The notes beneath the pieces were generated by a model. That model was given only the letters and a program-made list of their open reading frames with translations. It was not told the DNA's origin and did no database searches. From positions 1-64,000 of the forward strand of contig CAJTYS010000015.1 in the NCBI GenBank assembly GCA_910583765.1: 64,000 bases of DNA, read 5' to 3'. Both the position numbers and the translations under genes were made by a program. Positions 51,254-59,234 of this stretch are shown here, one piece after another. Each line of letters begins with the position of its first letter. The first letter of the stretch is position 1. The DNA comes from an uncultured Eubacteriales bacterium (lineage in GTDB: Bacteria > Bacillota > Clostridia > Peptostreptococcales > Anaerovoracaceae).

Positions 51254-51796
51254 ATGAATCAGACGCAGAAAAAAGACTTGATTGAAAAAGCAGTGCGCCT
51301 TCATGATGAAGTATTCAAATTTGCGTTTCGCAAGACCAAAGATCGGGAAGCATCACAAGATATCGCACAGACTGTTATGGAGATTTCCATATCCAAAATA
51401 CATACCCTCAGAAATCCTGAAGCTTTGAAATCCTGGATCAAGCAGATCACAGCCAATCAGATCAAGGAATACTTCAAGGCGTTGGACGTTTATCGAAAGA
51501 ACACGGTGACAGTTCCGCCTGCGGAAGAACAGGCCTTGATGGAGCAAGTGTGTGACACGGAAGCGGACATCCTGCAAAAGATGGAGACGCAGGAAGCGCG
51601 CCGCGATATTATCAAAGCCCTGCTGCGGCTGGAACCAAAGTATCAGGAAATCCTGCGGGATCATCTCGTTTATGAGATCCCTTTGAACCAGGTGGCGGAA
51701 AAAAGAAGCATCAACTACAATACAGTGCGGACCAGGTATCAAAGAGGATTACAGCAGCTAAAGGAAGAGTTTGACCGAATAGAGGAAGGAAGATGA
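51254..51796 (+). CDS. ECF-type sigma-70 family factor
   Basis: 180 residues. Region 2 (DEVFKFAFRKTKDREASQDIAQTVMEI) binds core polymerase and the -10 element. Region 4 (LLRLEPKYQEILRDHLVYEIPLNQVAEKRSINYNTVRTRYQRGLQQLKEEF) carries the helix-turn-helix for the -35 element. There is no region 1.1 or 3. Its stop overlaps the next start (ATGA), the usual arrangement for a sigma factor and its membrane anti-sigma factor. Target genes are unknown; the neighbouring membrane-protein genes are candidates. Confidence 0.88.
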   Translation: MNQTQKKDLIEKAVRLHDEVFKFAFRKTKDREASQDIAQTVMEISISKIHTLRNPEALKSWIKQITANQIKEYFKALDVYRKNTVTVPPAEEQALMEQVCDTEADILQKMETQEARRDIIKALLRLEPKYQEILRDHLVYEIPLNQVAEKRSINYNTVRTRYQRGLQQLKEEFDRIEEGR

Positions 51797-52626
51797 CCAT
51801 GGAAGCAAGGGAAACCCATGCGCGGCTCCAGTGCGAAATGCAGGCAGCATGGCTCGATTACAAAATAGAAGAAGATGACATGGACATTCCAAAGCCGGAC
51901 CTGACATTCCTAGAGGAAATGGATAGCTTGGGCCAAGGCGCAGGCATGAAAGAGACGGATTCAGTCTTTTTAAGAGATGGCACCAGATCCCGCCAGCGTG
52001 TTATCCGGATAGGAAAGGTGGCGGTGGTTTTGCTGGCAGTGCTGGTGACCATCAGCGGCACGGCCATGGTCTTAGATTCAGACGCTTCTTACGGAGGCGG
52101 CGGCACCATCCACAACATTAAACACTTTTTTTCCCCAAAGAAAGGGCCAGCTGCGGAAAATGAGAACGCAGGCCAGAATGATGGCCAATTGAGCGGCAAT
52201 GAGCAGCAGATTTCCCTAGGCGGCGTGGATCAGAAAGATTTGATCATCACCGAGTGGAGGGACGTGGAAAAACATAAAAACCTGGTGATAAGATTCTTTC
52301 AGCCCACATACATGCCCAAAGGTTACGTGTTCCAACAGGTGTGGTTTGCGGACACAGAGGATGTGACCGCTGCGGTCTACACGTATCAAAAGGGTGAGAA
52401 CGAATTGATGATCTCCGTGGAAAATTTGAAAGAAGAAGGTTCAGTGAGCCTTGAAGGAGACAGCTATGTGGAGCCGAAAACAGGAAGGGAATTTCACATA
52501 GCAAAAGACAAGAAGGATGGGACCTGTACCATCAGCCGCATGGAGGAGGACGATGTGTTTCGTGTCTGGGGAGTATTGGACAAGGAAGAAGGCATGAGGA
52601 TCATCGATGGCTTGAAAGCCGTGTGA
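51793..52626 (+). CDS. membrane-anchored anti-sigma-like protein with DUF4367 domain
   Basis: 277 residues. The N-terminal cytoplasmic part of about 70 residues would hold the sigma factor. One membrane helix follows (about 75-95, VAVVLLAVLVTISGTAMVL), then a Gly/Asn/Gln linker and a C-terminal DUF4367 domain (LVIRFFQPTYMPKGYVFQQVWF, EPKTGREFHIAKDKKDG, LDKEEGMRIIDGLKAV). It overlaps the ECF sigma gene by 4 bp. The role as anti-sigma factor is inferred from position and topology; no zinc HxxxCxxC motif is visible in the cytoplasmic part. Confidence 0.8.
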   Translation: MTMEARETHARLQCEMQAAWLDYKIEEDDMDIPKPDLTFLEEMDSLGQGAGMKETDSVFLRDGTRSRQRVIRIGKVAVVLLAVLVTISGTAMVLDSDASYGGGGTIHNIKHFFSPKKGPAAENENAGQNDGQLSGNEQQISLGGVDQKDLIITEWRDVEKHKNLVIRFFQPTYMPKGYVFQQVWFADTEDVTAAVYTYQKGENELMISVENLKEEGSVSLEGDSYVEPKTGREFHIAKDKKDGTCTISRMEEDDVFRVWGVLDKEEGMRIIDGLKAV

Positions 52627-52762
52627 ACCAGGCTGCGGCATCTGCTGTGCCATATTTTTCCCGATATGGTGATTCAGGATAAAAGCAATTGTATGTTTTT
52701 GTCGAAAAACCATAAAAAAATATAAATCTATAAAAGTTTTTACGGATTGTCAGCAAAAACTC

Positions 52763-52791
52763 TTTACGATTTTAACGTTTTTGGCTATACT
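52763..52791 (+). promoter_or_regulatory. promoter of the AAA/DUF4143 gene
   Basis: -35 TTTACG (52763-52768), 17-bp spacer, extended -10 TGGCTATACT (-10 at 52786-52791). A small hairpin TAGAGGC-TATG-GCCTCTA lies just downstream in the leader. Confidence 0.55.
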
Positions 52792-52845
52792 TTTAGTTAG
52801 AAGTATAGAGGCTATGGCCTCTAGCATAGAATCAAGAGGAGTGAT

Positions 52846-54048
52846 ATGATGATTATCCGAGCCAAATATATGGACATACTGAAAACATACCGGGATGTGC
52901 CGCTTGTGAAGATACTGGCAGGAATCCGGCGCTGCGGCAAATCCACGATTTTAGAAATGCTGCGGGACGATCTGCAAAGCGGCGGTATTCCTGCGGACCA
53001 TATTATCAGTGTGTGCTATACTGCCGAAGACTTTGACGATGGTATGACAGATAAGGATATGTATCACCATATCAAAGAAAAAATCACAGATGACAGCCGG
53101 TACTATCTTCTGCTAGATGAGGTGCAGGAAATCAATGGATGGGAAAAAGCAATCAACAGTTTGCTTGAACATGCGAATACAGATATCTATGTGACTGGTT
53201 CAAACTCAAAATTGATGTCAAGCGAAATATCGACCTACTTAACGGGCAGATATATTTCGATTCCTGTGTTTACATTATCTTTTGCCGAATATCTGGACTT
53301 TAAAAAATCGAGCGGCCTTTCTGCGAAAGAGCTTTTGCCTGAATACATCCGCTTGGGCGGTTTTCCTATTGTAGCCCTCAGCGACTTTGACGAGCGATCA
53401 GCGTATCAGATTGTGGAAGGAATCTATCATTCCGTGATCACAAATGATATTACCAGGCGGCATAACATCACCAATTTTGATTTGTTCAATCGAGTGGTAA
53501 AGTATATTGTGGAGAATGTAGGCAAGACCTTTTCTGCGAACGCTATTGTGAAATTCCTGAAAAGTGAGGGACGCTCCCTTTCTGTTGAAGCCGTGTATAA
53601 TTATCTCCAATGGTTAGAAAAAGCTTTTGTGATCTATCGCTGCCAGCGCTATGATTTACAAGGGAAATCAGTACTGAAAACACAGGAAAAATTCTATCTT
53701 GCCGATGCTTCTCTAAAATACTGCGTCATGGGCTTCAATCCCAAATCAATCGCGGCCATGCTCGAGAATATCGTGTACTTTGAATTGCGCCGAAGAGGAT
53801 ATCAGGTTTATATCGGGAAAAACGAAACCAAAGAGATTGATTTTGTGGCGGTACGGCGGGACGAACGGATTTATGTCCAGGTGTGCCGCAGGCTGCCGGA
53901 GGAATCTGACAGAGAACTGGCCAACCTTCTTGAAATCAAAGATCATTACCCCAAGTATATCGTGACTCTTGATGAACTTGCCTCTGGTAATGTGAACGGC
54001 GTGAAAATTATGCATTTAGCGGACTTTCTGTTAAAAGAGAATACTTAA
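52846..54048 (+). CDS. AAA ATPase with DUF4143 domain
   Basis: A 400-residue protein of the AAA_14/DUF4143 family of archaeal-type and bacterial ATPases, function unproven. Walker A is GIRRCGKSTILEML (about 27-40), Walker B YYLLLDEVQEINGWE (about 87-101), sensor DIYVTGSNSKLMSSE, and the arginine-rich TGRYISIPVFTLSFAEYL. A winged-helix part (SANAIVKFLKSEGRSLSVEAVYNYL) leads to a C-terminal PD-(D/E)XK-like segment (YQVYIGKNETKEIDFVAVRRDERIYVQVCR). ATG 52849, three bases on, has better spacing from GAGGAG. Monocistronic, with its own promoter and terminator, between unrelated genes. Confidence 0.87.
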   Translation: MMIIRAKYMDILKTYRDVPLVKILAGIRRCGKSTILEMLRDDLQSGGIPADHIISVCYTAEDFDDGMTDKDMYHHIKEKITDDSRYYLLLDEVQEINGWEKAINSLLEHANTDIYVTGSNSKLMSSEISTYLTGRYISIPVFTLSFAEYLDFKKSSGLSAKELLPEYIRLGGFPIVALSDFDERSAYQIVEGIYHSVITNDITRRHNITNFDLFNRVVKYIVENVGKTFSANAIVKFLKSEGRSLSVEAVYNYLQWLEKAFVIYRCQRYDLQGKSVLKTQEKFYLADASLKYCVMGFNPKSIAAMLENIVYFELRRRGYQVYIGKNETKEIDFVAVRRDERIYVQVCRRLPEESDRELANLLEIKDHYPKYIVTLDELASGNVNGVKIMHLADFLLKENT

Positions 54049-54069
54049 AGAACCATGAGCGGAATAGAA

Positions 54070-54107
54070 AGCAAGGGGCATGTTACAATACACCCGCTTG
54101 CTTTTTT
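54070..54107 (+). terminator. terminator after the AAA/DUF4143 gene
   Basis: AGCAAGGGG pairs with CCCGCTTGCT across a 14-nt loop with one bulge, followed by TTTTTTATT. It sits 22 bp after the stop codon. Confidence 0.8.
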
Positions 54108-54195
54108 ATTATGCAGGGTGAGCGATCAAGAATAAATCTTTTAAACGGATAGTAATATGTTTTGATAGAAGATTTTATCTTGACAGGAGATTTTG

Positions 54196-55050
54196 ATGAT
54201 GAAGAAACTGAGATTTGGCATCGCCATTATGGCGGTCACGGTTTTGGCCGCCACCTTGATCGCAGTCAAAAACAACGCTGTGAACCAGGCCGCCGCGCCT
54301 GCTGTGCCAGGCGTTTCCGCCGCCCAGGCCATATTGGTGGATGGAAAGACGGGGAAAGTTCTTTACGAGAAAAACGCGGACGAAAAAGCGTATCCAGCCA
54401 GCACCACCAAGATTATGACCGCGCTGCTGGTGCTGGAGATTTTGGAGTTCTACGACAGCCCTCTGGAGCAGATCGTCACTGTGCCGCAAGAGGCAGAAGG
54501 GGTGGAAGGCTCGTCCCTTTATTTGAAGGCAGGCGAACAGATCAGCCTCCAGGATCTGCTCTACGGCCTGATGCTCCATTCGGGAAATGACGCTGCGGTG
54601 GCTCTGGCTGTTATCGCTGCGGGGAACGTGGACTTGTTCGTGGAACGGATGAACGAAAAGGCGGCCCGCTTGTACTGTAAAAATACCCACTTTGCCAACC
54701 CTAACGGGCTGTTTGACGAAAACCATTATACCACGGTCAGAGACATGTCCATCATTGCCCGGGAAGCCATGACCCACAAAACCTTCCGCGCCATTGTTTC
54801 CGCGCCATCCTGGGACGCGGACCGAGAAGAAAACGATTTCGAGCATTTCTACAACAAAAATAAGACGGTCCACGAGTTCAAAGGCGGCACAGGGATCAAG
54901 ATCGGCTACACGAAAGCTTCCGGCAGGACCCTGGTGGCTTCTGCCCAACGGGACGGGAAAGAGCTGATCTGCGTTGTGATGGGCGCACCAAACTGGTTCA
55001 ACGATGCATATACATTAATGGAGTATGGTTTTAAAAGATTGGAGGAATAG
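54196..55050 (+). CDS. dacF: D-alanyl-D-alanine carboxypeptidase with altered KTG motif
   Basis: 284 residues. This is a serine-type penicillin-binding protein that trims the terminal D-Ala of peptidoglycan pentapeptides. An N-terminal signal/anchor helix covers about 5-25. The active-site motif STTK (Ser69, Lys72) and SGN (129-131) are intact. The third motif, normally KTG, reads KIG (235-237, GIKIGYTKASGRTL). The protein lacks the C-terminal beta domain and membrane amphipathic helix of long DacA/DacF forms, ending at about 284 residues. ATG 54196 or 54199 may be the start (AGGAGA 5 or 8 nt upstream). It is followed after 2 bp by a flavoprotein gene. The symbol is by similarity only. Confidence 0.85.
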   Translation: MMKKLRFGIAIMAVTVLAATLIAVKNNAVNQAAAPAVPGVSAAQAILVDGKTGKVLYEKNADEKAYPASTTKIMTALLVLEILEFYDSPLEQIVTVPQEAEGVEGSSLYLKAGEQISLQDLLYGLMLHSGNDAAVALAVIAAGNVDLFVERMNEKAARLYCKNTHFANPNGLFDENHYTTVRDMSIIAREAMTHKTFRAIVSAPSWDADREENDFEHFYNKNKTVHEFKGGTGIKIGYTKASGRTLVASAQRDGKELICVVMGAPNWFNDAYTLMEYGFKRLEE

Positions 55051-55052
55051 CC

Positions 55053-55952
55053 ATGACATATAAGGAAGAATTATGCATCGACGCGGGATCGGAAAATTGT
55101 CCCTGTCTGCTGGCACAGTCCGGTGACTGTATCACCTGCAGCCGGCTCCAGGGAAAGGACTGCTGCGACTGCAGCTGGCGAGGCGTATGCATATATAATG
55201 AATACATTCAAAACGGAAAGAAGATCAACAATCGGCGGCAGAGCCAGAAAACCAAGATCTTAAAGAAAATCTGGTATGGGGAAGATCTGGTGGTGCTGGT
55301 GGTGGAAGTGAGCAAGGGCTTTGCTCTGAAAGCTTCCATGCCCGGCTCTTACGTGTTCCTCAAACAGTGCGGCCAGCAGGACTGTTACAGCGTGCCTATT
55401 TCCGTCATGCGGGCAGAACCAGAAAAGGGGCAGCTGCATTTAGCTATCAAAGTGATGGCAGGAAAGACTAAAGCATTGGCAGAATCCGGAGATGACATTG
55501 AGATCAGAGGCGTTTACCGCAACGGACTGCTAGGCGTTTCCAAGCTGATGACAAAAGAGCCGCAAAAGGTGCTTTGCGTCACCAAAGGCGTAGGCTTCGC
55601 GCCAGCGGCCAATTACAACCGCTGGGCTTTTGGCAAGGACACAGTGGACATGATGATCGACCTTGACAAGATCAACCAGGAGCTGGTGAACGATTATTTG
55701 GCGGAACATCCAGTGAACAGCATCCGCTACATGGACTTGACTCCCGATTTCGTCTGCCCGGAAAGCTATGATGCGGTCCTGCTGCTGGCATCCGATTATT
55801 ATCAGGACTCCATTCAGATTCCAGAAGAAAAGAAAGTGCGCAGTAACAATTTCCACATGTGCTGCGGCGAAGGCATCTGCGGGGCCTGTACCATGGTGGA
55901 CGACCAAGGGAAAAGCCATAAAATGTGCAAATGCCAGTTCTACGAGTTTTAG
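55053..55952 (+). CDS. iron-sulfur flavoprotein, dihydroorotate-dehydrogenase electron-transfer (PyrK)-like
   Basis: A 299-residue FAD/NAD-binding oxidoreductase. The first 50 residues are cysteine-rich (CPC, DCITC, DCCDCSWRGVC) and may bind an extra metal or cluster. An FAD-binding beta barrel follows (PGSYVFLKQC, YSVPISVM), then a nucleotide-binding part (VLCVTKGVGFAPAANYNR). A C-terminal [2Fe-2S]-type motif (MCCGEGICGACTMVDDQG, then CKCQFYEF) matches the PyrK cluster. No pyrD is adjacent, so its electron partner is unknown and a pyrimidine role is unlikely from context. GGAGGAATAG overlaps the end of the previous gene, so translation is coupled. Confidence 0.82.
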   Translation: MTYKEELCIDAGSENCPCLLAQSGDCITCSRLQGKDCCDCSWRGVCIYNEYIQNGKKINNRRQSQKTKILKKIWYGEDLVVLVVEVSKGFALKASMPGSYVFLKQCGQQDCYSVPISVMRAEPEKGQLHLAIKVMAGKTKALAESGDDIEIRGVYRNGLLGVSKLMTKEPQKVLCVTKGVGFAPAANYNRWAFGKDTVDMMIDLDKINQELVNDYLAEHPVNSIRYMDLTPDFVCPESYDAVLLLASDYYQDSIQIPEEKKVRSNNFHMCCGEGICGACTMVDDQGKSHKMCKCQFYEF

Positions 55953-56050
55953 AAAAGGGCAGCAGTCTGATCAGAACCGCAGGGGAAAACAAAAAAATTT
56001 GCGAGCATAACAGGTTTGTGGGTGAAAAACAAAAAAACTTTAAAAAATGG

Positions 56051-56079
56051 TTGACAGCACACAAATAAAGCCCTATAAT
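56051..56079 (+). promoter_or_regulatory. promoter of the trpB2 T-box transcript
   Basis: A consensus promoter: TTGACA (56051-56056), 17-bp spacer, TATAAT (56074-56079). Transcription should start near 56086. Confidence 0.9.
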
Positions 56080-56085
56080 AGCAAT

Positions 56086-56413
56086 ATAGCAATTGAAAAC
56101 AACAAACCGATGATTGAGAAGAGTAGGTTCGGACATGGACTTCACAGAGAGCCGCAGGTGGTGGGAACGCGGCAGGGACAGCCGGATTGAATGGACTTAT
56201 GAGGGCAGGGAGAAAGGCCAGGACGCAGGCGAAGAATCTGAAAAGAGAAAGATGCGAAAAGGCTGAGTAATACCTGACGGGAGCTCCACCCGTGATCAAG
56301 GGAGTGCGTATCAACAGCTGTACGCGGAAACAAGAGAAGGGTTTATCCGTTCTCAGGGTGGCATAACAAGAGCAGGCGCTTTTGTCCCATAGCGGGATGA
56401 GAGCGTCTTTTTT
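56086..56413 (+). ncRNA. T-box leader, tryptophan (UGG) specific
   Basis: A tRNA-sensing leader of about 330 nt. Stem I has the AGTA loop-E strand (56122-56125), the apical GAGAGCC...GGTGGTGGGAA elements, and the specifier loop GAA-TGG-A with codon UGG at 56192-56194. The T-box AGGGTGGCA is at 56355-56363; its TGGC would pair with GCCA at the end of tRNA-Trp, whose discriminator base is G in bacteria. A 14-bp terminator (56375-56388 with 56394-56407) followed by TTTTTT ends it. Uncharged tRNA-Trp should permit read-through into the downstream trpB2 gene. Apart from the T-box, 55953-56470 holds no gene. Confidence 0.93.
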
Positions 56414-56470
56414 CGTTTATCGCACGCAGAGCCTCTCAATCAGTCAGGAAAGCGAAAGGAGCAAAAAACA

Positions 56471-57853
56471 ATGAAAAAGAACGTACCCCACAGATTATAT
56501 CTCACAGAAGACCAGCTGCCAAGGCAATGGTATAACCTGCGGGCTGACATGAAAGAGCAGCCTGCGCCGATTATCAACCCCAGCACCATGAAGCCAGCGG
56601 TGCTGGAGGATCTATACCCGGTGTTCTGTAAGGAATTGGCAAAGCAGGAGATGGACAGTGAAACCAGGTATTTCGATATCCCAGAGGAAGTGATGGATAT
56701 TTACAAGGTGTACAGGCCGTCTCCTCTGTGCAGGGCCTATCATCTGGAAAAGGCATTGGACACGCCGGCAAAGATCTATTATAAATTTGAAGGCAACAAC
56801 ACTTCCGGCAGCCACAAGCTGAATTCCGCCGTGGCCCAGGCTTATTACGCGAAACAGCAGGGGCTGAAAGGCTTGACCACAGAAACCGGAGCCGGACAGT
56901 GGGGGACAGCGCTTTCCGAAGCCTGCTCTTACTTTGGACTGGACCTGGAAGTTTACATGGTGAAAGTTTCCTTCACCCAAAAGCCCTTCCGCAAGAACAT
57001 CATTGAGACCTTTGGCGGAAGCGTATTCGCTTCACCTTCCGACAGAACGGAAGCGGGAAGAAAGATTCTGGCCGTGGATCCGGAAAACAGCGGCAGCCTG
57101 GGCTGCGCCATTTCCGAAGCCGTTGAGCGGGCTGTGACCACGGAAGGCTATCGCTATGTGCTGGGTTCTGTCCTCAATCAAGTGGTGCTGCACCAGTCTG
57201 TCATTGGTCTGGAAGCGAAAAAGGCCATGGAGCTGCTGGACGAGTATCCGGACATTGTTATCGGCTGCGCTGGCGGCGGGTCTAACCTGGGCGGCCTGAT
57301 CGCGCCGTTCATGCAGGACAAGATCAAGGGCAAGAGCGATCCGAGGATCGTGGCCGTGGAACCTGCTTCCTGCCCATCCTTTACAAGAGGCGTTTACAAA
57401 TATGATTTCTGCGACACAGGGATGATCACGCCAATGGCCAAGATGTACACTTTGGGCTGCACCTTCAAGCCATCTGCTAACCATGCCGGCGGCCTGAGAT
57501 ATCACGGCATGTCGCCGATCCTTTCAAAACTGTACCATGACGGATACATGGAAGCGGTGGCCGTGGAGCAGACGAGAGTCTTCGATGCGGCAGTTCAATT
57601 CGCCAAGCTGGAAACCATCCTGCCAGCGCCTGAATCCGCCCATGCCATCCGGCAGGCCATTGATGAAGCGCTGAAATGCAAAGAATCAGGCGAGGAAAAG
57701 ACGATCCTCTTTGGCCTGACAGGGACCGGATATTTTGACATGACTGCCTACGCTTCCTACAATGCGGGCAACATGAGCGATGATATTCCAACAGATGAGG
57801 AATTGAAACCATCCATGGACGCGATCCCGAAGATCCCAGGGATCCAGGAATAA
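56471..57853 (+). CDS. trpB2: tryptophan synthase beta-like protein TrpB2
   Basis: A 460-residue PLP enzyme of the TrpB2 group, longer than the normal 400-residue TrpB1 and usually encoded without trpA. PLP-binding Lys116 lies in TSGSHKLNSA, the catalytic Glu138 in TETGAGQWG, and the phosphate loop CAGGGSNLGG near 270. It joins indole and serine (or phosphoserine) to make tryptophan. No trpA or other trp gene is adjacent, which suggests indole salvage; the upstream UGG T-box makes expression respond to tryptophan shortage. AAAGGAG precedes the ATG. A terminator follows. Confidence 0.93.
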   Translation: MKKNVPHRLYLTEDQLPRQWYNLRADMKEQPAPIINPSTMKPAVLEDLYPVFCKELAKQEMDSETRYFDIPEEVMDIYKVYRPSPLCRAYHLEKALDTPAKIYYKFEGNNTSGSHKLNSAVAQAYYAKQQGLKGLTTETGAGQWGTALSEACSYFGLDLEVYMVKVSFTQKPFRKNIIETFGGSVFASPSDRTEAGRKILAVDPENSGSLGCAISEAVERAVTTEGYRYVLGSVLNQVVLHQSVIGLEAKKAMELLDEYPDIVIGCAGGGSNLGGLIAPFMQDKIKGKSDPRIVAVEPASCPSFTRGVYKYDFCDTGMITPMAKMYTLGCTFKPSANHAGGLRYHGMSPILSKLYHDGYMEAVAVEQTRVFDAAVQFAKLETILPAPESAHAIRQAIDEALKCKESGEEKTILFGLTGTGYFDMTAYASYNAGNMSDDIPTDEELKPSMDAIPKIPGIQE

Positions 57854-57877
57854 AGACAGGGAAATAACGAGATTTAC

Positions 57878-57917
57878 CAGCGCCTTTTCCATTATGCGAA
57901 AGGGTGCTGCTGTTTTT
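57878..57917 (+). terminator. terminator after trpB2
   Basis: CAGCGCCTTT pairs with AAAGGGTGCTG (one bulged G, one G-U pair) across a 12-nt loop, followed by CTGTTTTT. It lies 24 bp after the stop. The remaining sequence to 58133 has only a short open frame and no gene that I can support. Confidence 0.65.
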
Positions 57918-58133
57918 AGGGGAGAAATTCTTAGCGTTTTAACGATAAAAGCCCCATCATGCGGTCCTCCATGGTGCAGGAAATGCTTGGTGTCGTGAAA
58001 AAATACATTGAAGACCCCGTCTCTCTGGGGTAAAATAACAATAAAGAACGCAGCGAGCGTGCTGCCAAAGAACATTTTGGACGGCGCTTTGACACAGCAA
58101 AAGAGGAGATCAGAAAAGGATGGGAGGAGCAGC

Positions 58134-59150
58134 ATGAATTGCAGGCAATGCGGACAGGAAATCAGAGATACTGCGAAATTCTGCAAAAATTGTGGCGCGC
58201 CTGTCCAGCAGGAAGCGGCCGCACAAGAAGGAACTGTCCAGAATGCGGATGCGGGCCAGGGTGTTTTTTGGCAGGTTCACAAGAAAAGGCTGCTGCTGGT
58301 CATCATTGGGGTTCTGGTTTTCTGCGCAGGGGTGGCCGCGGCGCTGCTTTTGCCGGATCTGATGAAAGACAAGGCCGAAGATCAAAAGCCTGCCACAGTG
58401 AAGAAAACAGTGAGCAGCGTGGATCTGCAGGATGTTTATGAAATGGAAGATAACAAGCTGGTGCTGGATCCCCTGTCTGTTTCTTACGAAGACGGGACCA
58501 GCCAGCTGCTGACAGACTACAAGGTCTACATCGACACGGTCTTGTATGAACCGGTGGATGGAGCTATTGCGGCGGAAAACCTATATGACGGCAAGCATTT
58601 CGTGCGTTTGGAATGGCAGCAGGAGAGCGAAGCTTACGAGTATGAAAAGACAGTGACCATGGAACACAAAAAGGATACTTGGGAAAAGTACCCTGACTTG
58701 GTAGGCAAGACGGGAAAAGAGATCGCTGGAGCTTATGGAGCTTTGGGTGAACCAATCTTCGCGGGACTAGGTGAAGAGGATTGGGGATACGCTTATGCGG
58801 ACGTGCCATCTATTGCTGTCCAAGTTTGTTTTCCTGTGAGCCTTTTGGATAGGATGGGCGAGCCAGAGGATTATGGGCAGTCCGATGTCCAATGCGTAGA
58901 AATGAGCGGAACCTTGGATGCCTTTTTCTACAATTTGGAGTCAGAGATGAGCCTGGAGGATTTGGCCAACATCTTGAACCTAACCTTAGCGGAGAGCGAG
59001 GCAGGGGGCTGCACAGGCACGCTCGCAGATGGAAAACTGATTTACATTGGCGAAGGTCAGGTGCTGGACGGGATCTATACGCCAGACACCCAGATGCGGG
59101 TATCTGCCAGTGAAGAGGATCAGCCAAAGTTTTTGGATCAGATCTTTTAG
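58134..59150 (+). CDS. zinc-ribbon membrane protein, unknown function
   Basis: 338 residues. An N-terminal zinc ribbon (MNCRQCGQEIRDTAKFCKNCG, CxxC...CxxC) is followed by a linker, one membrane helix (about 50-70, LLLVIIGVLVFCAGVAAALLL) and an acidic extracytoplasmic domain of about 260 residues with beta pattern and segments such as YPDLVGKTGKEIAGAYGALGEP that resemble repeats in other clostridial zinc-ribbon proteins. The zinc ribbon would be cytoplasmic. ATG 58134 has GGGAGGAG just upstream; an in-frame start 42 codons earlier does not. The domain's ligand is unknown. Confidence 0.78.
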   Translation: MNCRQCGQEIRDTAKFCKNCGAPVQQEAAAQEGTVQNADAGQGVFWQVHKKRLLLVIIGVLVFCAGVAAALLLPDLMKDKAEDQKPATVKKTVSSVDLQDVYEMEDNKLVLDPLSVSYEDGTSQLLTDYKVYIDTVLYEPVDGAIAAENLYDGKHFVRLEWQQESEAYEYEKTVTMEHKKDTWEKYPDLVGKTGKEIAGAYGALGEPIFAGLGEEDWGYAYADVPSIAVQVCFPVSLLDRMGEPEDYGQSDVQCVEMSGTLDAFFYNLESEMSLEDLANILNLTLAESEAGGCTGTLADGKLIYIGEGQVLDGIYTPDTQMRVSASEEDQPKFLDQIF

Positions 59151-59234
59151 GCTGGCGCAGGGGTTATAAGGCAAATGGGACGCAGGCAAGAATCTGGAGT
59201 TCAATCAAAAAAATTATCATAACGGAGGAAAAGC

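Noticed and set aside
57961..58033. A 24-codon frame starting at ATG 57960-57962
   Set aside because: It has no ribosome site or recognisable content and lies between a terminator and the next gene.
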